Assembly (NCBI GenBank): GCA_933228895.1 | Contig: OW121856.1 | Location: 23,887,805-23,951,804 of the forward strand | DNA length: 64,000 nucleotides | Direction of reading: 5' to 3' | Source of the DNA: Platycnemis pennipes | Lineage: Eukaryota; Arthropoda; Insecta; Odonata; Platycnemididae | In this document: positions 13,337 through 25,904 of the stretch, piece by piece | Position numbering within the stretch: position 1 is the stretch's first letter | Layout: each line of letters opens with the position of its first letter | The notes under the pieces: model-generated | Databases searched by the model: none | Told to the model about the DNA's origin: nothing | The model's input: only the letters and a program-made list of their open reading frames with translations | Made by a program: the position numbers and the translations under genes

Positions 13337-13398
13337 GTTCAGCGGTGGTGTAGTGGTTAGCGCGCTCGACTCCCAATCCGAAGATCGTATGTTCAAAT
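13337..13398 (+). repeat. tRNA-like sequence upstream of the RTE LINE
   Basis: GGTGTAGTGGTTAGCGCGCTCGACT resembles the D-arm and anticodon-stem region used by many insect tRNA-derived SINEs, and ATGTTCAAATCT about 30 bases later is a B-box-like element. The acceptor stem is not evident. It sits shortly before the first LINE-like sequence, so it may be an independent SINE head or lie within the 5' end of the LINE insertion. Confidence 0.45.
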
Positions 13399-13517
13399 CT
13401 TAAAAATTTTCAAACTTTGAATATTTAAAAAAAAATCGAGTTATTTCCTGGAAATTTTGGGAATCGACGACGCTATCCTCATCTACTGGTGAGAGGCAGC
13501 AGTTTCACCAGAAGGCA

Positions 13518-14516
13518 TTGATGGCAAAGATCCAGGTTGGTCCGGTATCAACTGCCTTAGCTTCGGGCGAGAGTGAAGTTCACGGAATCTGTCGGAGTAC
13601 TGCGATGTGGAAGGCAATGGAAAACCACCACATTACCCTCCCTGGAAAATGCAGCCTTGCATTCAAGTATGACGTGATGTCATTCTCACCAGTAAAATAT
13701 TCCAGAGGTAAAATAGTCCCCCAATCGGATCTCCGGGTGGGAACTACTGGGAAGGGTACACCAGTCAGAGGTGTCAAATGCAGGATAGGAACATGGAACG
13801 TGAGATCATTGAAGGTGTGCAGGAAATTGGAGAACTTGAAGATGGAGATGGCCAGAATGGAATAAGACATCGTAGGAGTGAGCGAGATCAACTGGACGGG
13901 AGAAGACGACTTCTGGAGTGATGGATATAGAGTTATATTCTCCAAAGATAACTAGATGATTGAAGGAGCTGGATTGATTCTGAAGAAAGAATGGGGAAGA
14001 AGAGCGAAGGAATATTGGCAGTACAACGAAAGCATAATGTTTATCAAGCCAGAAGGTAAACAGACAGATATAGTAATAGCGCAGGTGTATGTGCCAACGT
14101 CCAACCATTCGGAAGAAGAAATCAAAGACATGTACGAGCAACTGGAAGAGGTCCCGAGCACAGTCAAAGGGAAGGAAAAACTAATTGTAATGGGAGATTG
14201 GAATGCCGCGGTTGGAGAGGGAATAGATGGGAATACAGTAGGAGAGTTTGGGCTGGGGAAAGGAAACGAGAGAAGAGAAAGACTTGTGGAATTCTGCAGT
14301 GAGAAAAATTTGGTGTTGGCAAACACCTTCTTCATGTAACACCTACGGAGAAGATACACACGGAAGATGCCAGAAGCCAGAGCCTGATACCAGATTGACT
14401 ACATTTTGGTAAGTAGAAGGTACAAGAACCAAGTGAAGCATTGCAGGACTTACCCCAGGGTGGATGTCAACATTGACCACAATTTAGTGGTAATGGAAAT
14501 TCAACTGAGATACTAG
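13518..14516 (+). pseudogene. LINE endonuclease domain (EEP fold), broken by stops
   Basis: This is the apurinic-like endonuclease that nicks target DNA in target-primed reverse transcription. One reading frame carries all visible active-site motifs: GTWNVRSL near the domain start, VSEINW with the catalytic Glu codon at 13884, VYVPTS, GDWNA at 14193-14207 with the Asp/Asn pair, QIDYILVSRRY, and IDHNLVV with the Asp-His at 14475-14480. The frame is cut by stops at 13863, 13953, 14337, 14385 and 14514, so no complete protein can be made. GTWNVRSL and the later sequence are typical of RTE and 'craniofacial development protein 2-like' entries. Reverse-strand open frames over this segment are shadows. 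Confidence 0.85.
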
Positions 14517-16560
14517 AAGATAAGAAGAACGAAACGTGGACAAAGATGGAATCTAAAGCCACTGAAACTGGAGGAAAGGAGAAGAAAATTTGCTGCTGCC
14601 ATTGATGAGAAGCTGGAAACAGTAAAGGAATCCTGCCAAAGTGGAGTAGAGAGATTAAATAGTTTCAAGAAGACTATCACAGAAGAATCTGAGGTTCAAC
14701 TGGCGAGCAAGCCGGTGGAAATCAATAAACCATAGATAGCGGAGCTTATTATAGCCCTAATTGGAGATAGAAGAAAGTATAAGAACGCAAGAACTGAAAC
14801 AGAAGAAGTACTGTATAAGAAGCTAAGAAATCAAGTCATCAGGGAATCGAAAAACGCCAAAGAGAAATGGATTGAAAGCTGCTGTGAGAACATCAACGAA
14901 AATATGATGAAGGGAAACTCAGAAACGGCATACAACCTAATCAAGAAGCACTTCAGAGAAAGGAAACTAAGATGCAAAAACATGAGAGATTTGGATGGGA
15001 AACTGCTAATGGAAGAGAAAGAAATCAGTAATAGATGGAACAAAAATATTATAAAGCTATACCGAGGTAGGATACCCCTAGCAGAAGCATTCACAAATGA
15101 CCAGAACCAAGTGGAGGAAACCAACCGCGGTCCAGCAATACTAAGAAGCGAATTCGAGAGAACAGTAAGAAACCTGAAGACTGGAAAGGTGCTCGGGGAA
15201 GGTAAAATATGCGGAGAAGTAATCAAATAACTTGGCAAAAAAGCGCAAGACGCACTATATGGAATAATCCAGGACTGATAATAATCCGGAATTCTGCCAG
15301 AAGACTTCATGAGCGGCTCAATGGTGACCATACCGAAGAGGGAAACGACTAAGAAATGCGAGGATCGCTGAATCTTGAGTCTAGTATCACATGCCTTCAA
15401 AATCCTTACTCGGATAGTCGGCAGAAGAATTTAAAAAAATTGAATAAAAGCTGTCAGAAAACCAATTTGGATTTAGGAATAATAGGGGGACAAGGGAGGC
15501 AATACTATGCCTGAGACTACTGGTAGAGGAAATGATCCACGTGAACAAACCATTGTATGTAGCCTTTGTGAACTAGGAGAAGGCATTTGATAATGTCGAA
15601 TGGAATAAGATGTTCCATATTATGGAAAAACTTGGCTTGAACTACAATGACAGAAGAATTATCTACCAGATCTACAAGGACCACAATACGTACGGAAGAC
15701 GGAAAAAATACAGAAGCAAAAATTAACAAAGGAGTCCGACAAGGATGTTACCTGTCATCAGTACTCTTCAATATGTACATGGAGGAAGCGATAAAAGAAA
15801 TAGAAGAATAAGGTAACAAAGGAATGAAAGTGAATGGAGAAGAAATCAACATGCTACGCTTCACTGATGATGTCGCTATCGTAGCAGGAAACGAGGAAGA
15901 CCTACAGAACTCACTGAACATAATTCAAAAAGTGCTCCAGGAATACAATGAATAACATGAAACTCAATAAGAGGAAAACCAAGATATGTGTGCTGAAGGG
16001 AAAAATCTGTTGCCGAGATCCGCCTCAAGGGAGAAAGATTGGAGCAAGTGGAATCATTCACCTACCTCGGAGCACCATCACCTGGGACAGAAGAAGCACG
16101 ACAGACATCAAGCGTCGAATAGCCCTAGCTAAAACGACATTCATGGCCAAAAGGACACTTCGCTGCTCGAAGAATATAAGACTGGAGACAATGAAAAAGT
16201 ACGTGAAAACATTCATGTGGGCAATGGAACTCTGCGGATCAGAAGTATGGACTATGGGAAAACTGATCATAAAAGAATAAGAGGCTTCAAGACCTGGTGC
16301 AGGAGAAAGATGCTAAAGATCAAATGTACGGATAGGGTAAGAAACGAGGAGGTATACGGAAGAATTGGAGAAGAAAGAGCACTGTGGAGCACCATACGCC
16401 AAAGAAGAACACGGTGGGTTGGTCATGTCATGAGACACAACAATTACGTGGGAAGAATAATGGAGGGAAAAATTGATGTGAAAGTCCCCAGAGTAAGACC
16501 AAGAGACAAGTACTTGGGGCAAGTCAAGAAGAATACAGGGTCAAGGAATACTATAAAATA
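14517..16560 (+). pseudogene. LINE reverse transcriptase and C-terminus, frameshifted
   Basis: Reverse transcriptase motifs are spread over several phases. The linker and finger region are open at 14904-15230. VTIPKRE and LVSHAFKILTRIVGRRI lie around 15330-15430. Motif A is AFDNVEW, with its Phe-Asp at 15586-15591. Motif B is GVRQGCYLSSVLFN at 15731-15772. Motif C is FTDD at 15860-15871, where most relatives have FADD. Downstream come LNKRKTKIC, a thumb-like ALAKTTFMAK segment and the C-terminal TDRVRNEEV...RRTRWVGHVMRH tail typical of RTE elements. Motifs A and B/C are in different frames and several stops intervene, so the enzyme is dead. Codon wear suggests an old insertion. Confidence 0.85.
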
Positions 16561-16590
16561 TATATTCTGATATATATATATTAAGTCACC

Positions 16591-19241
16591 CAGTGTCTTC
16601 TCATACGGATGATTAATAGGTAAGCTAGCGGGGTTCAAACGCTATGAAAGAAAATGCAGGATCATCATTACAATTAAAACAAAGCGTGTGTAAATATTAT
16701 GCATGTAGCGCAAGACTTTTACATATTGCTGAATGTATAAGCCTTCATATGAACGCACGTACTGCAGGGGTAGCAGTTGGTTAGGATAGGGAGAGTAGTC
16801 ACGTCACAAAACATCAGCTGCCACGAGTTCATTTTCTAGTTAGCTAAAGAGCTATTTAACGAAAACTTAAGATCGCCTCCCAATTCAGGTAAGAAATCGG
16901 AAAAAAATCACAAGAGTTTATTACACATATACATAATACTGTGACGCGGGTTTACCCAAAAAAACAACAACGCCGGATAACATGAACCGCGAAAGTTTTA
17001 ACGAATTAATATTACACATATGTTTCTAAGAAATAAATATGGACAAATGTTCAGGAAACCAAAGTATACGCGTCGGAAATTCGCAGCAAAATAAAAACAT
17101 TGCGTCATGAAAAAAGGTGTAGCTTGGTTTTATCAGTATTCCATAATAATGAAATACCGTTTTTAATAATATTAGTTATTTAATTCTGTTAATTAGGTTA
17201 TACAACAACTCCTTGATTAAATACAATATGTACAATTCACTCTATAAAATACTTGTTACACTAAACTACCACTATGCATAATCATATATAATACGCAATT
17301 TGCGATACATTTCCGATTTACAAAGTTAGTTTGTTCGTCAAAAAACGAATGTTTTTATTGCTCTTGAAACAACTTCAAAATTATGTGAAAAGGGTATTAA
17401 AATACAGTAATATCACTTAAAAATAGAGTGCATTCGTAAGCGTAGGCATAAACACAACGAAATCAAGAGAGAACGCTTACTAATCCAAATTGACCGCGGC
17501 CATCAACTTTTAGTACGGAGATAACACGGCACTTTTAGTTTATAATATAAAAGAAATATTCGATAAAACAACTTGATTTTAAGGCAGGTACAGAAAACAC
17601 TCACGATTTAGATCCATACACCGGTGAGTATGTATGTACTGGTCCTATTCCCCAAAGGAGGGGATGAAGAACATAAAACCTAATTAAAACCGTTTTAAAT
17701 ACCTAATTGCAAATGTCCTGAGAAGAGATGCTTTTAAAAAAGTTAAGATGGGAACAATGTGGCAGGAAAAGGCAGGAAATGGAATGAAACAGAATGTATG
17801 GCTTGAAAAAAATAGTCACGTTCTGCATGAGAAAGATTTACTGACCTTTTTATAAGAATGACATAAACATTACATTAGCCTTGAGGCAGGTAGATACACA
17901 AAAAAAATCCAGGTGATGCACAAAACTCTGGGCAAACACCTAGGTGCAGCGAAAAATTTGTAATAATTTCAGTAGACCAACGAAAGCTCAAGTAAAAAGT
18001 AGTTGTCAGATTAGTGCTATAGCCTCCAGAGCTATACTGAACCGTGTCATAATTAATTTACATAGCTCCAAAAGATTTTATAATACTTATTCCGGAAAAC
18101 TTTGGACCACTCTGTATTTACTCTAGCTATTTTCCTGACCAAATATCAATATTCTTATTCCATCATTTCCTCCCCCGGGGCTCTCATTAACTACTTGTTG
18201 TTCCCGATTGTGGTATTAAGACAAACATTTTCACTTCACCCAACCAACCTTCGCTCCTCGGTGGCAACCTTTGTTGTTACGTCATACATCTCCTGTAATC
18301 CTTCCTTCGCTGAGTAATCCCTAGAAATGTTTTCTTATTTCCTTAATAAACCAAACTCTAATTCATTGGTTTTCCTTTCCACAAAGCTTATTTTATACAA
18401 ATTCATTCCAAAAACTGAATATAACTTCCAGCGAAAAATTATGGGTCTTTTATGTTACGCAGACATTTCAATTTAATCTGAAAAAGTCAATAAAAGAAGA
18501 ATTTTATTCAAACCGCAGCTTCATTCTACGTGTTATTCAAGGAAATGGCCACCATTTTCCTTAAATTCGGTTTTTGAAAGCTGTAAAGAATTTATTTATT
18601 TATTTGATAATAAATTAGGATTTTTGGTGGAAATGGCTTCCTTTCACGCCGAATATAGAATTTCATTATAAATCTGAGGTGTATTAGACGCAGTTATGAA
18701 AATACAATAATGAATGTAAAATTTATCACTTAAGCTTAAGGTTAGCCTTGAATTCCTCAGATAATTTTAAAAAAGAGTCGAAGAATTTCACCAGAAAAGC
18801 ATTCCAACCATTCGTCCTATAGCATAGGAATCATTTCGTATATCAGTGTTTCAAAACCTAGGGTTTATTTTAAACTTACAGTTATTGCTACTAATTAAGT
18901 TTGCATCAAGGGTCTTCTAAAGTTTATGTGCTATACATTTTTCTTTTTGTAAGCGCCATAGAAGTTACCTCACCCGTATGCTGAGCTCACTTAGCAGGCA
19001 TATTATAATATTAACTATGAGATAAACACTATTAAAGTCAGCGTATAAAAAATGCACCTACCTGTAAAGAGGCAATAGCGAAATGAACGCTAAGTTTGAA
19101 CAAAATATTTTCATCACTACAGCGTAGTGCGTCATAATTAAAGTACCGACTATAATCCACTGAGTTGTAAAAATTATATAAGTGCAATATTTTCAATAAA
19201 ACTTGCAATTAGGTTTCATTTTTTCTGTGAAGAATAAAAAC
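16591..19241. other. AT-rich stretch without recognisable genes
   Basis: No motif-bearing frame, tRNA-like box pair or repeat boundary was recognised. The frames at 17944-18126 and 18102-18317 look random. Confidence 0.5.
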
Positions 19242-19366
19242 AATCAAACCTAAGAAAGTTATACGTACCAATTTTAAAGCATAGGAGCAGATGTAAAAAG
19301 AATAACATTAATCGAACCTAAGAAAGTTAAACGTACCAATTTGAAAGCATAGGATCAGAGGTAAAA
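19242..19366 (+). repeat. tandem duplication, 68-bp period, two units
   Basis: Unit one starts AATCAAACCTAAGAAAGTT and unit two, 68 bases on, starts AATCGAACCTAAGAAAGTT. Both continue with ACGTACCAATTT and AAAGCATAGGA. Only a few substitutions separate them. Confidence 0.7.
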
Positions 19367-21119
19367 CACATTTGAAAAAAATCGGATCTGATGATTGCAT
19401 GCTATCTCGTTATTTTGCGTTATATCAATAAAAATGGACAAAAGTTATTAAAAAATGCTAAAATACACAGCTCATGAGAGAAACAGGAACAATATATTTC
19501 CTAAGGTTAACCAAATACATTCATCCATTTATTTTGGTATAAAGCCGCGTCCATTCAGGATAGGTTTCAAGGGCATTTTGAAAGACTGCAGCTATCGCCC
19601 TAAAGTTGAAGTCGCTTGCTTGAATTTCAGTTAAATGTCCCAACTTGGTCAGCTCTTAGTTATGCCTCAGAAAAAAATGAATAAATCTAGGAGCAAATCT
19701 GCGGAAACCTGAGACATAAGATTGCAAAAATAGTCTGAAAATCACGCAAAGCAGCATTTTTGAAGGACATTTCTTAAGTTTTTAACATGACATGGTAATA
19801 GACATTGAGCATATTTGTTCAAGAGTTACAAACCTATGCTATAGATGGGCCAGATTAATTTTGCCTTTAACTTACCGCGAAACTGAGGCGCAGGTACCAT
19901 TTCCATTACTTCCAATAATTATTGCGAAGTATAATCCATGCGGCATTGCACAAATCAAGTTTTGTAGCATTAAAAATTTCATATTTCAAGTAATACCCAA
20001 AATACTCCAAAAAATACTTCAAATTTTAAAAAAAGAGCAAAAATTATTTAAGGATAAGTCTCAATGGTTTCCTAAGTTGGAGGAATATGCTTCCATGCTA
20101 GAATAATTCGACTTTTATATAATTTTTGCTGCATTACTTTATGACAAAATTTCGTTCAATATAGTGCTATATTCAGTACCTCTCTTCGTTGAATGAAATT
20201 ATATATTTCGTTCATCAATATAACACGTAAATAAAATACTCAGAGCGGTATGATTTAAGTTAGAGGTACCATTAGGGCATAAATGACTGCAATAGCATGA
20301 GAAGCGTGCAAGACATGAGTTCGTAGCCATGGTCAATAAAGTGCAAAAGGGTAATTTTCTCACGCAAAGTAACTCATCAGGTTTTTCTGCTACGTTTTAT
20401 TATATAGCTAGAAAATTGATGGGTGAGATGGCAAACGACCTTATCGCTCCTAGGGCTTGAGTGAGAATCTAGACAGGGGAAAATATTATTTTCAGAGGTT
20501 TAGGAGAAAACATGGCATCATTTGTTTATGGGTAGACAAATGCCTATGATGAGCCTTGATTCATCCTTCCTTCGTTCTATGCAAAAATTGTGCACCTACT
20601 ACATATGGTTGAAAATCCCCTTTGCTAGATTTCCTACCTGAATAACTGGAACAAGAAACTTCATAGTAGAAAACATTTGAGGTTCGTATTATCGATATTC
20701 ACTCAATTTTTATAATGTTTAAAAAGGAATTAAAATATTAATAATATATCTTTTAAACTTATTCCTTGTTATTTTTAGTCATCGTACGGTAAGATCTTAG
20801 GCTTCAGTGAATTCTTTTTATTTACAGTGCATTCTTTTTATTTAAGAGATAAATGCCCTTGGAATGGAAAAATAAACGGCACTATGTACATTTCACACAG
20901 AAAAACAATTTATTGCCTTCCACCATGGTTTCAACAGTTTACGTATCATTATCAAGGTAACGATAGTGACATTAAGGTTGTTGAAACCATAGTTGAAGCC
21001 AACAAAGTATGTGTGTGTCTGGAATGTACAGAGCGACCTTTCTTTTCCAATATTGTGATTCCACAAAGTTAGAGAGTTCAACCCAATAAATGCCCTCGTT
21101 TTAATATCCACGTATTACG
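19367..21119. other. AT-rich stretch without recognisable genes
   Basis: The longest frames (19792-20106 and 20827-21072, + strand) show no domain. A pyrimidine-rich tract ending TTTACAG at 20819-20825 could act as a splice acceptor, but no donor or coding continuity was found. Confidence 0.45.
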
Positions 21120-21560
21120 TCGCGGAAATGGTTATTCAGCTTACCTGATTCTCTGACTGTCTCAATGATTGCGATTATCTTCTCCCTCAATATGTTCTCT
21201 CTCTCTCTCTTGCTCACCCTGTCACCGACTGCACACAACTGCTCCACTGATGAATCATCAATTCTGCGAGCCCCGAGTGCTGGACTCGTTCTGAAAACTC
21301 TGTTCATATCCTAGGGGTGACTCGTCGCTAGACGCATTGAGTTCGCAGCTCCGCAATTCGCCATCCTCACCTCTCCCATTGAACTCCAACCGAACAAGTC
21401 TCCTACTTCGCCGTAACTTGCCCAATTCCAGCTCACCCACTCGCGTGGCTCTTGAAAGAGCCCGTCAAGTGCTCCCACGACGCTTCAATACCCTCCCCAC
21501 ATAAGGCAACCAAGGCGTCCCCATCCCATTTATCTTCCGAATGCAACCCAAAATTTCCTT
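21120..21560. other. GC-richer patch with a (CT)n tract
   Basis: Composition rises above the flanks, with several CpGs and a CTCTCTCTCTCT run near 21197-21210. Minus-strand frames 21101-21307 and 21258-21440 translate to charged but motif-free peptides. It may be the remains of an exon or regulatory island; I cannot assign it. Confidence 0.4.
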
Positions 21561-24500
21561 ACCATACACCAAACGTCATTTCCCTATGGCATTTTGATAG
21601 AATGTAAGACACGATATTTGTCCAAGATTACAACTGCAGCACCATATTCGTTTAACAAATTAGGCCTTATGAATATGAAATACAGCAAATTACTACCACT
21701 TCATTTAAATAATTTTCAGTTTCTTGATCGATTCAGGGTAAGTATTAATGGTTATATACCCTTTAGGCACTTCTGAATAATTCTTTTCCAGTGCCATTTC
21801 CATTTGAAGTTCAGCACGGTTCAGGTACATTGTACGTACCATACTCCCCTTCATGTTAACCATAAAATTATTGGGTAGCTAAGCTTTCTCTTCTCTACAG
21901 CACTTTAGCATATTTCAAAATATTTTCAGAATTCTAGTATTAATTTATTCCAATCATTGAGTCGTCTTTAATTTTCTGCCATCCCAAATGCCAGCCATTT
22001 CGAGCTTTGTCACTTTCCATTAGTCACACAGTGCACCACCCACAATCAACCACATTAATGAATCGCAATGGTTTTGCAATTGTATAATTCATTTACATTT
22101 TTTAACAATAATAATAGCAATTAAAATGCATATGTATTCTCGGTTCTAGATTAAGCCATGCAAATGAAATACAATCAGCATTCATCAAAATCTATTAGGT
22201 TCTACTTTCTTCGAAATAAGATCGTTTTATTTATCTTATTAACATATTTTGCGGATTTCACTACAACATAAGTATGCACATTTCATAAGAATTTATTTGC
22301 ATGCTTTAATTTCCATTTATCCTCAATATCCTACGCCATTTCACCTGTTTCCAATGGCTTCATGATCCTCTATAGGTCAAAAGCTCCTATTAATTTCTCC
22401 TTAGGTCTTTCTCATCCATTTCCTTGTTATTTTCTTTCCCTCCAGGTCAATTTTTCTGTTCTGCATCAACCTGTATGCGTCTGTTAATCAGCTGCGAAAA
22501 TTCTCTCCGCTTCGCACCAATTAAGAACCGTACACCCAACAGCATTTTCGATCACTTTTTTCAACCTCTTATCGCAATTTATAACCAACAATAAGATATG
22601 ATGAACAAACTACGTCAAATAGGTGCATCCAAGAGGGAGATAAAATGAAGTTCAAGATATTATTTCACTATTTAATTTATAACGTATGTTATATATTTTG
22701 TATGACCTTTTGATTTGTTTATTAGCCTCATAACGTGGATATTCTAACAACTAATTTCCCTCAACATTCAAACTTTAATACTTTGCCATTTCCGTGGTGG
22801 TTACATGACCTTCTTTTAAGAAAATCTCATTGACCATTCAAGTGGCTTTCAATTTTGATTTTTCAAAACGACCATCAATTTTGATGATTTTTTTTTTTTT
22901 TTAATGCCTCTGTTACGAAAAAAGTGGCTTCTTCCCCCCTCATGCCTCAATAATTGAGTATTGCAGACTTACGTTTGACGCAAAGGTGGCTGCATGCAAC
23001 ATACATGCTCTGAATGCTTCACTCTACCCATAAAAGTACACAACAATGGCCAACGATTGAAACTGATATTATAATTATATAAATCTGTTTAAATAATTAA
23101 AAAAATTAACTGGCAAATACCAATTATAATTGGTGATCTATTCTCTTCTCTCGTGCACGACATATGATGAAATATTTTTTCATTGCTACCATGACTTGAG
23201 TTATTGCCATCCACATTAATCATAGCAATTTTCTCGTTGGTGATTTTTCTTGTTTTTAGGAATCCAAATGTTGGGCTTAAAGGGTTGACACCGGCGACAG
23301 AGGCGGGATTAGTTTTAACATTCGTGGAGAGTGGACGGGGACACAGGACGCATAGGGGCAATAATAGTGGAAGCGGTCAGTCAACCAGAATGGGTGATAA
23401 GAAAACGTCAGAATACAAGGAAACGATGCCACCGAGGAGCACGTCAGGATCAGACATTGATAAAGCTAGCCGACAGGCGATTTCATGGTGCTTTTCCAAG
23501 ACAAAATGCAGGCTTTTGTGCTGATGGAACAATGCCTATGAAAATATTTTCTTCTTGTCATTAAAAAATTGATTGCAATATTTGTTCCAAGGTTATTAAT
23601 CGGGTTTTGTAAAGTTGTAAGATTAATGGAAGAAAAAATTTGAAAATGAACAAATTATTTCGACGATAAATCAATATTTTTACATTTTGTTCGTCCAAGC
23701 ATTGCTTAACGAAAAAATGTTTCCCTTCAATCTAAAAGGCTTCTAAAAGAATAAAACTAATTTTTAATGAAACCTCAGACATTGAAGGAGGACTCATTGG
23801 TTTTAATCAATTGTTGTGGGAAATACCTCGAATACATTAGTTTTACTGGAGAAATGGTCAACAAAAATGCTAAGAAGCACAAGATCACTGGTGGCGCAAA
23901 ATTGGCTTCGTGCATACTATGAGGAATGCCTGATAAGAGTGTTCTATGTAAAACAAAGACGGAACTGATTGGTATGAAAATCCTTGATTTAGCCGGTTTC
24001 GTGGGTGCAAAGCAGAATTTTTCATGTGTGAGATTTTTCTTTGTATTTTATGACGGTTCTATACATGATGATCCAGTTATAGTCATACCACGAGACAACC
24101 GCGTACGTGCACCTCACCTGCTCAACCTGCTCCCTCTTGCGTCTTTTAAAAGCTATAGATCTATCCACACTTGCCATAAGGTCTTCCTATGGTATCATTT
24201 TGTCCATCATAAATTGTTTTTTTAATCTGTTTTAATTTTTTCACCGCAGTTAACCTCCGGTAAGATATTTTTCCTCCTTAGTGGAATATTCACATTCCAC
24301 TCAACAAAATATTCTCATGATTGGTTCAAACTGTCAAATTTCCATGAACAATTTAAGCATGTACTTGACGTTTTAGTCAATTTAAGCATCCACTTGCCAT
24401 GTTCAACAAACTCGAACTGAAGTGATATGGTTTAAACCGTTTGACGTTTGCCTACGTTGTAACTTAATTCCACCACCTCTCGTATAGAGCGAGTGTGTGA

Positions 24501-24712
24501 GAGGGTTAACTGCGAACCTGGTCGAAGAGACCTACCATATTCGGCACAAGGTACTTCATTATCCTATACACGGATGCTTCCAAGAATTTTGAGGATTTAA
24601 AACATTGCCTGACCCGCTATTTTCTGACATTAGTTAAAATGCATCTTGTTTAGGTGACCTTAAGAAATATTTGACTCACAGAAATTAACGCAGCATAGGT
24701 TTGGTCCAACAA
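21561..24712. other. AT-rich stretch; small GC-richer island near 23.3 kb
   Basis: No gene was recognised. Around 23260-23525 the composition rises and overlapping + strand frames appear, after a TTTTCTTGTTTTTAG acceptor-like tract at 23246-23260. No family motif is visible and the frames compete, so I do not call an exon. A 15-base T run lies at 22888-22902. GTGGAATATTCACATTCCAC near 24281-24300 can form a short hairpin. Confidence 0.45.
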
Positions 24713-25215
24713 TTACATCTACATAATACCCTGCAAGCCACAACAAAGGTGTGTGGCAGGGGGTGAAATCTCACCAAACATGCACTAAATATCATGCATA
24801 AAAAAGTATTTGTATTCATATACTAGTCTAAACCTCAATATTTAAAAAAGGATAATAATAGCAAAGCAAACATTCAAAAACATGCTGTTAGTTTGCTTAG
24901 CTTCAAGTCCTGATACCAACATGCAGCTACCAATATTATCCATTGCTACACTCGTATTGGGTGTATTTACCGTTATTCATATCCCTAATTGTATGAGGGA
25001 AAAAGGACATTTTGAATCTGTCAGTTCGGCAATCAATTCATTTAATTTTGTGATTATGGTCCAGTCTACCATAGTAAGTTGGGGTTCGCAAAATATTTTT
25101 ACCGTCATCACTGAAAATATTATCTTGGCATTTATTTAAGAAATTAAGCCTAAATTTAAACCTGCGATCTAACAATGATTCCCATCTTTATTTATTTAAT
25201 TAAATTGCAAGTAAT
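24713..25215 (-). mobile_element. CR1/Jockey-like LINE 3' end, degraded (minus strand)
   Basis: The right-to-left reading ends with the characteristic terminal segment (plus strand: ACATCTACATAATACCCTGC, then AAGCCAC and a GGTGTGTGGCAGGG core). Further in, plus-strand segments such as TTTGAATCTGTCAGTTCGGC and AATGATTCCCATC align with the equivalent parts of the better copy at 51020-51845. That copy encodes a reverse-transcriptase C-terminus, which identifies the family. The + strand open frame at 24882-25139 is antisense noise across this relic. The 5' end is truncated. Confidence 0.7.
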
Positions 25216-25549
25216 GAAGCTCTAGAAATTATCTGGAGGAGACAGCCGTCATCTAAGGCTGATTGAGCTAACATAGGTTAAATGGGTAATAAGGTAGATA
25301 ATTGTATTTTTCAGGGAAAGTGGTACGGGTGGAGAAAACTAGGCGTCTGTAATGCCATGTTCTGAACTAGAGGTGCCACGTGGGTCACGGTTTTATACCC
25401 TATTCATGTGAAGGAGTGCTAAATTTGAAGTTATCACCAAACAGCTCCCAAGCGGGGTCTTTTCATCAATGAATATGTCTTGCATAGCATGTATTCAAAC
25501 CTAGGCAATCGGGATAGGATGTCAGTTTTCAGGTACCTGATCTGGTTTT

Positions 25550-25625
25550 CAGGTATCTATTGGATTCAAAGCTGGTATCAGAACTCAAAGCACTCTACCT
25601 ACTAGGCTACCACGGTGTCTTCGAA
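25550..25625 (-). repeat. tRNA-like SINE head, minus strand
   Basis: The reverse complement begins GACACCGTGGTAGCCTAGTAG, continues GTAGAGTGC (A-box region) and ends with a diverged B box near 25552-25562. The layout resembles the heads of the two family B SINEs at 32.3 and 45.5 kb, but the body cannot be aligned with confidence. Confidence 0.45.
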
Positions 25626-25772
25626 AATGATCATAAGTCATTAAATTAAATTCAAGGCAGGTAATGGTGAGGAATGCAATCGGATTATACCACTACGATT
25701 TCATGGCAAATTTCGCTACACTTTGAGCACCGGAACATGCCGTGCATTAATGTACTGCGTTTTTAATCATAT

Positions 25773-25904
25773 ACACGTTTCGCCGCCTTGCTTGCGATTT
25801 GTTTGAGCAAGATTTTCTCCGTGTTGAACTGAAATGCATGAATATTGATGTAGCGCCAGTTTAATCGCTTGCTCGCACAATAGTACAGCTACGCCGAAAC
25901 GTGG
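25773..25904. repeat. possible foldback sequence
   Basis: ACACGTTTCGCCG at 25773-25785 is mirrored by CGCCGAAACGTGG at 25892-25904. Inside these, TTGAGCAAG and CTTGCTCG extend the imperfect complementarity to arms of roughly 45 bp, with gaps. It could be a small MITE or foldback element. No flanking duplication was recognised. Confidence 0.35.

Larger units (their letters stand above)
13405..16590 (+). mobile_element. RTE/CFDP2-like non-LTR retrotransposon, degraded
   Basis: Endonuclease and reverse transcriptase homology run in the usual order over about 3.1 kb on the + strand, followed by a short (TA)n tail near 16560-16582. RTE-clade elements are about 3 kb with a single polyprotein and often end in a simple repeat, so this copy may be close to full length. 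The 5' boundary is approximate and no target-site duplication was identified. Many stops and frameshifts make it non-autonomous. Confidence 0.85.

Noticed and set aside
20827..21072. Possible exon after a TTTACAG acceptor-like tract
   Set aside because: No donor, no partner exon and no recognisable protein family; the frame begins with repeated ATTCTTTTTATTTA sequence, typical of noncoding DNA.
24882..25139. 85-codon + strand open frame
   Set aside because: It lies antisense across a degraded CR1-like LINE 3' end whose sequence aligns to the copy at 51.0-51.8 kb.
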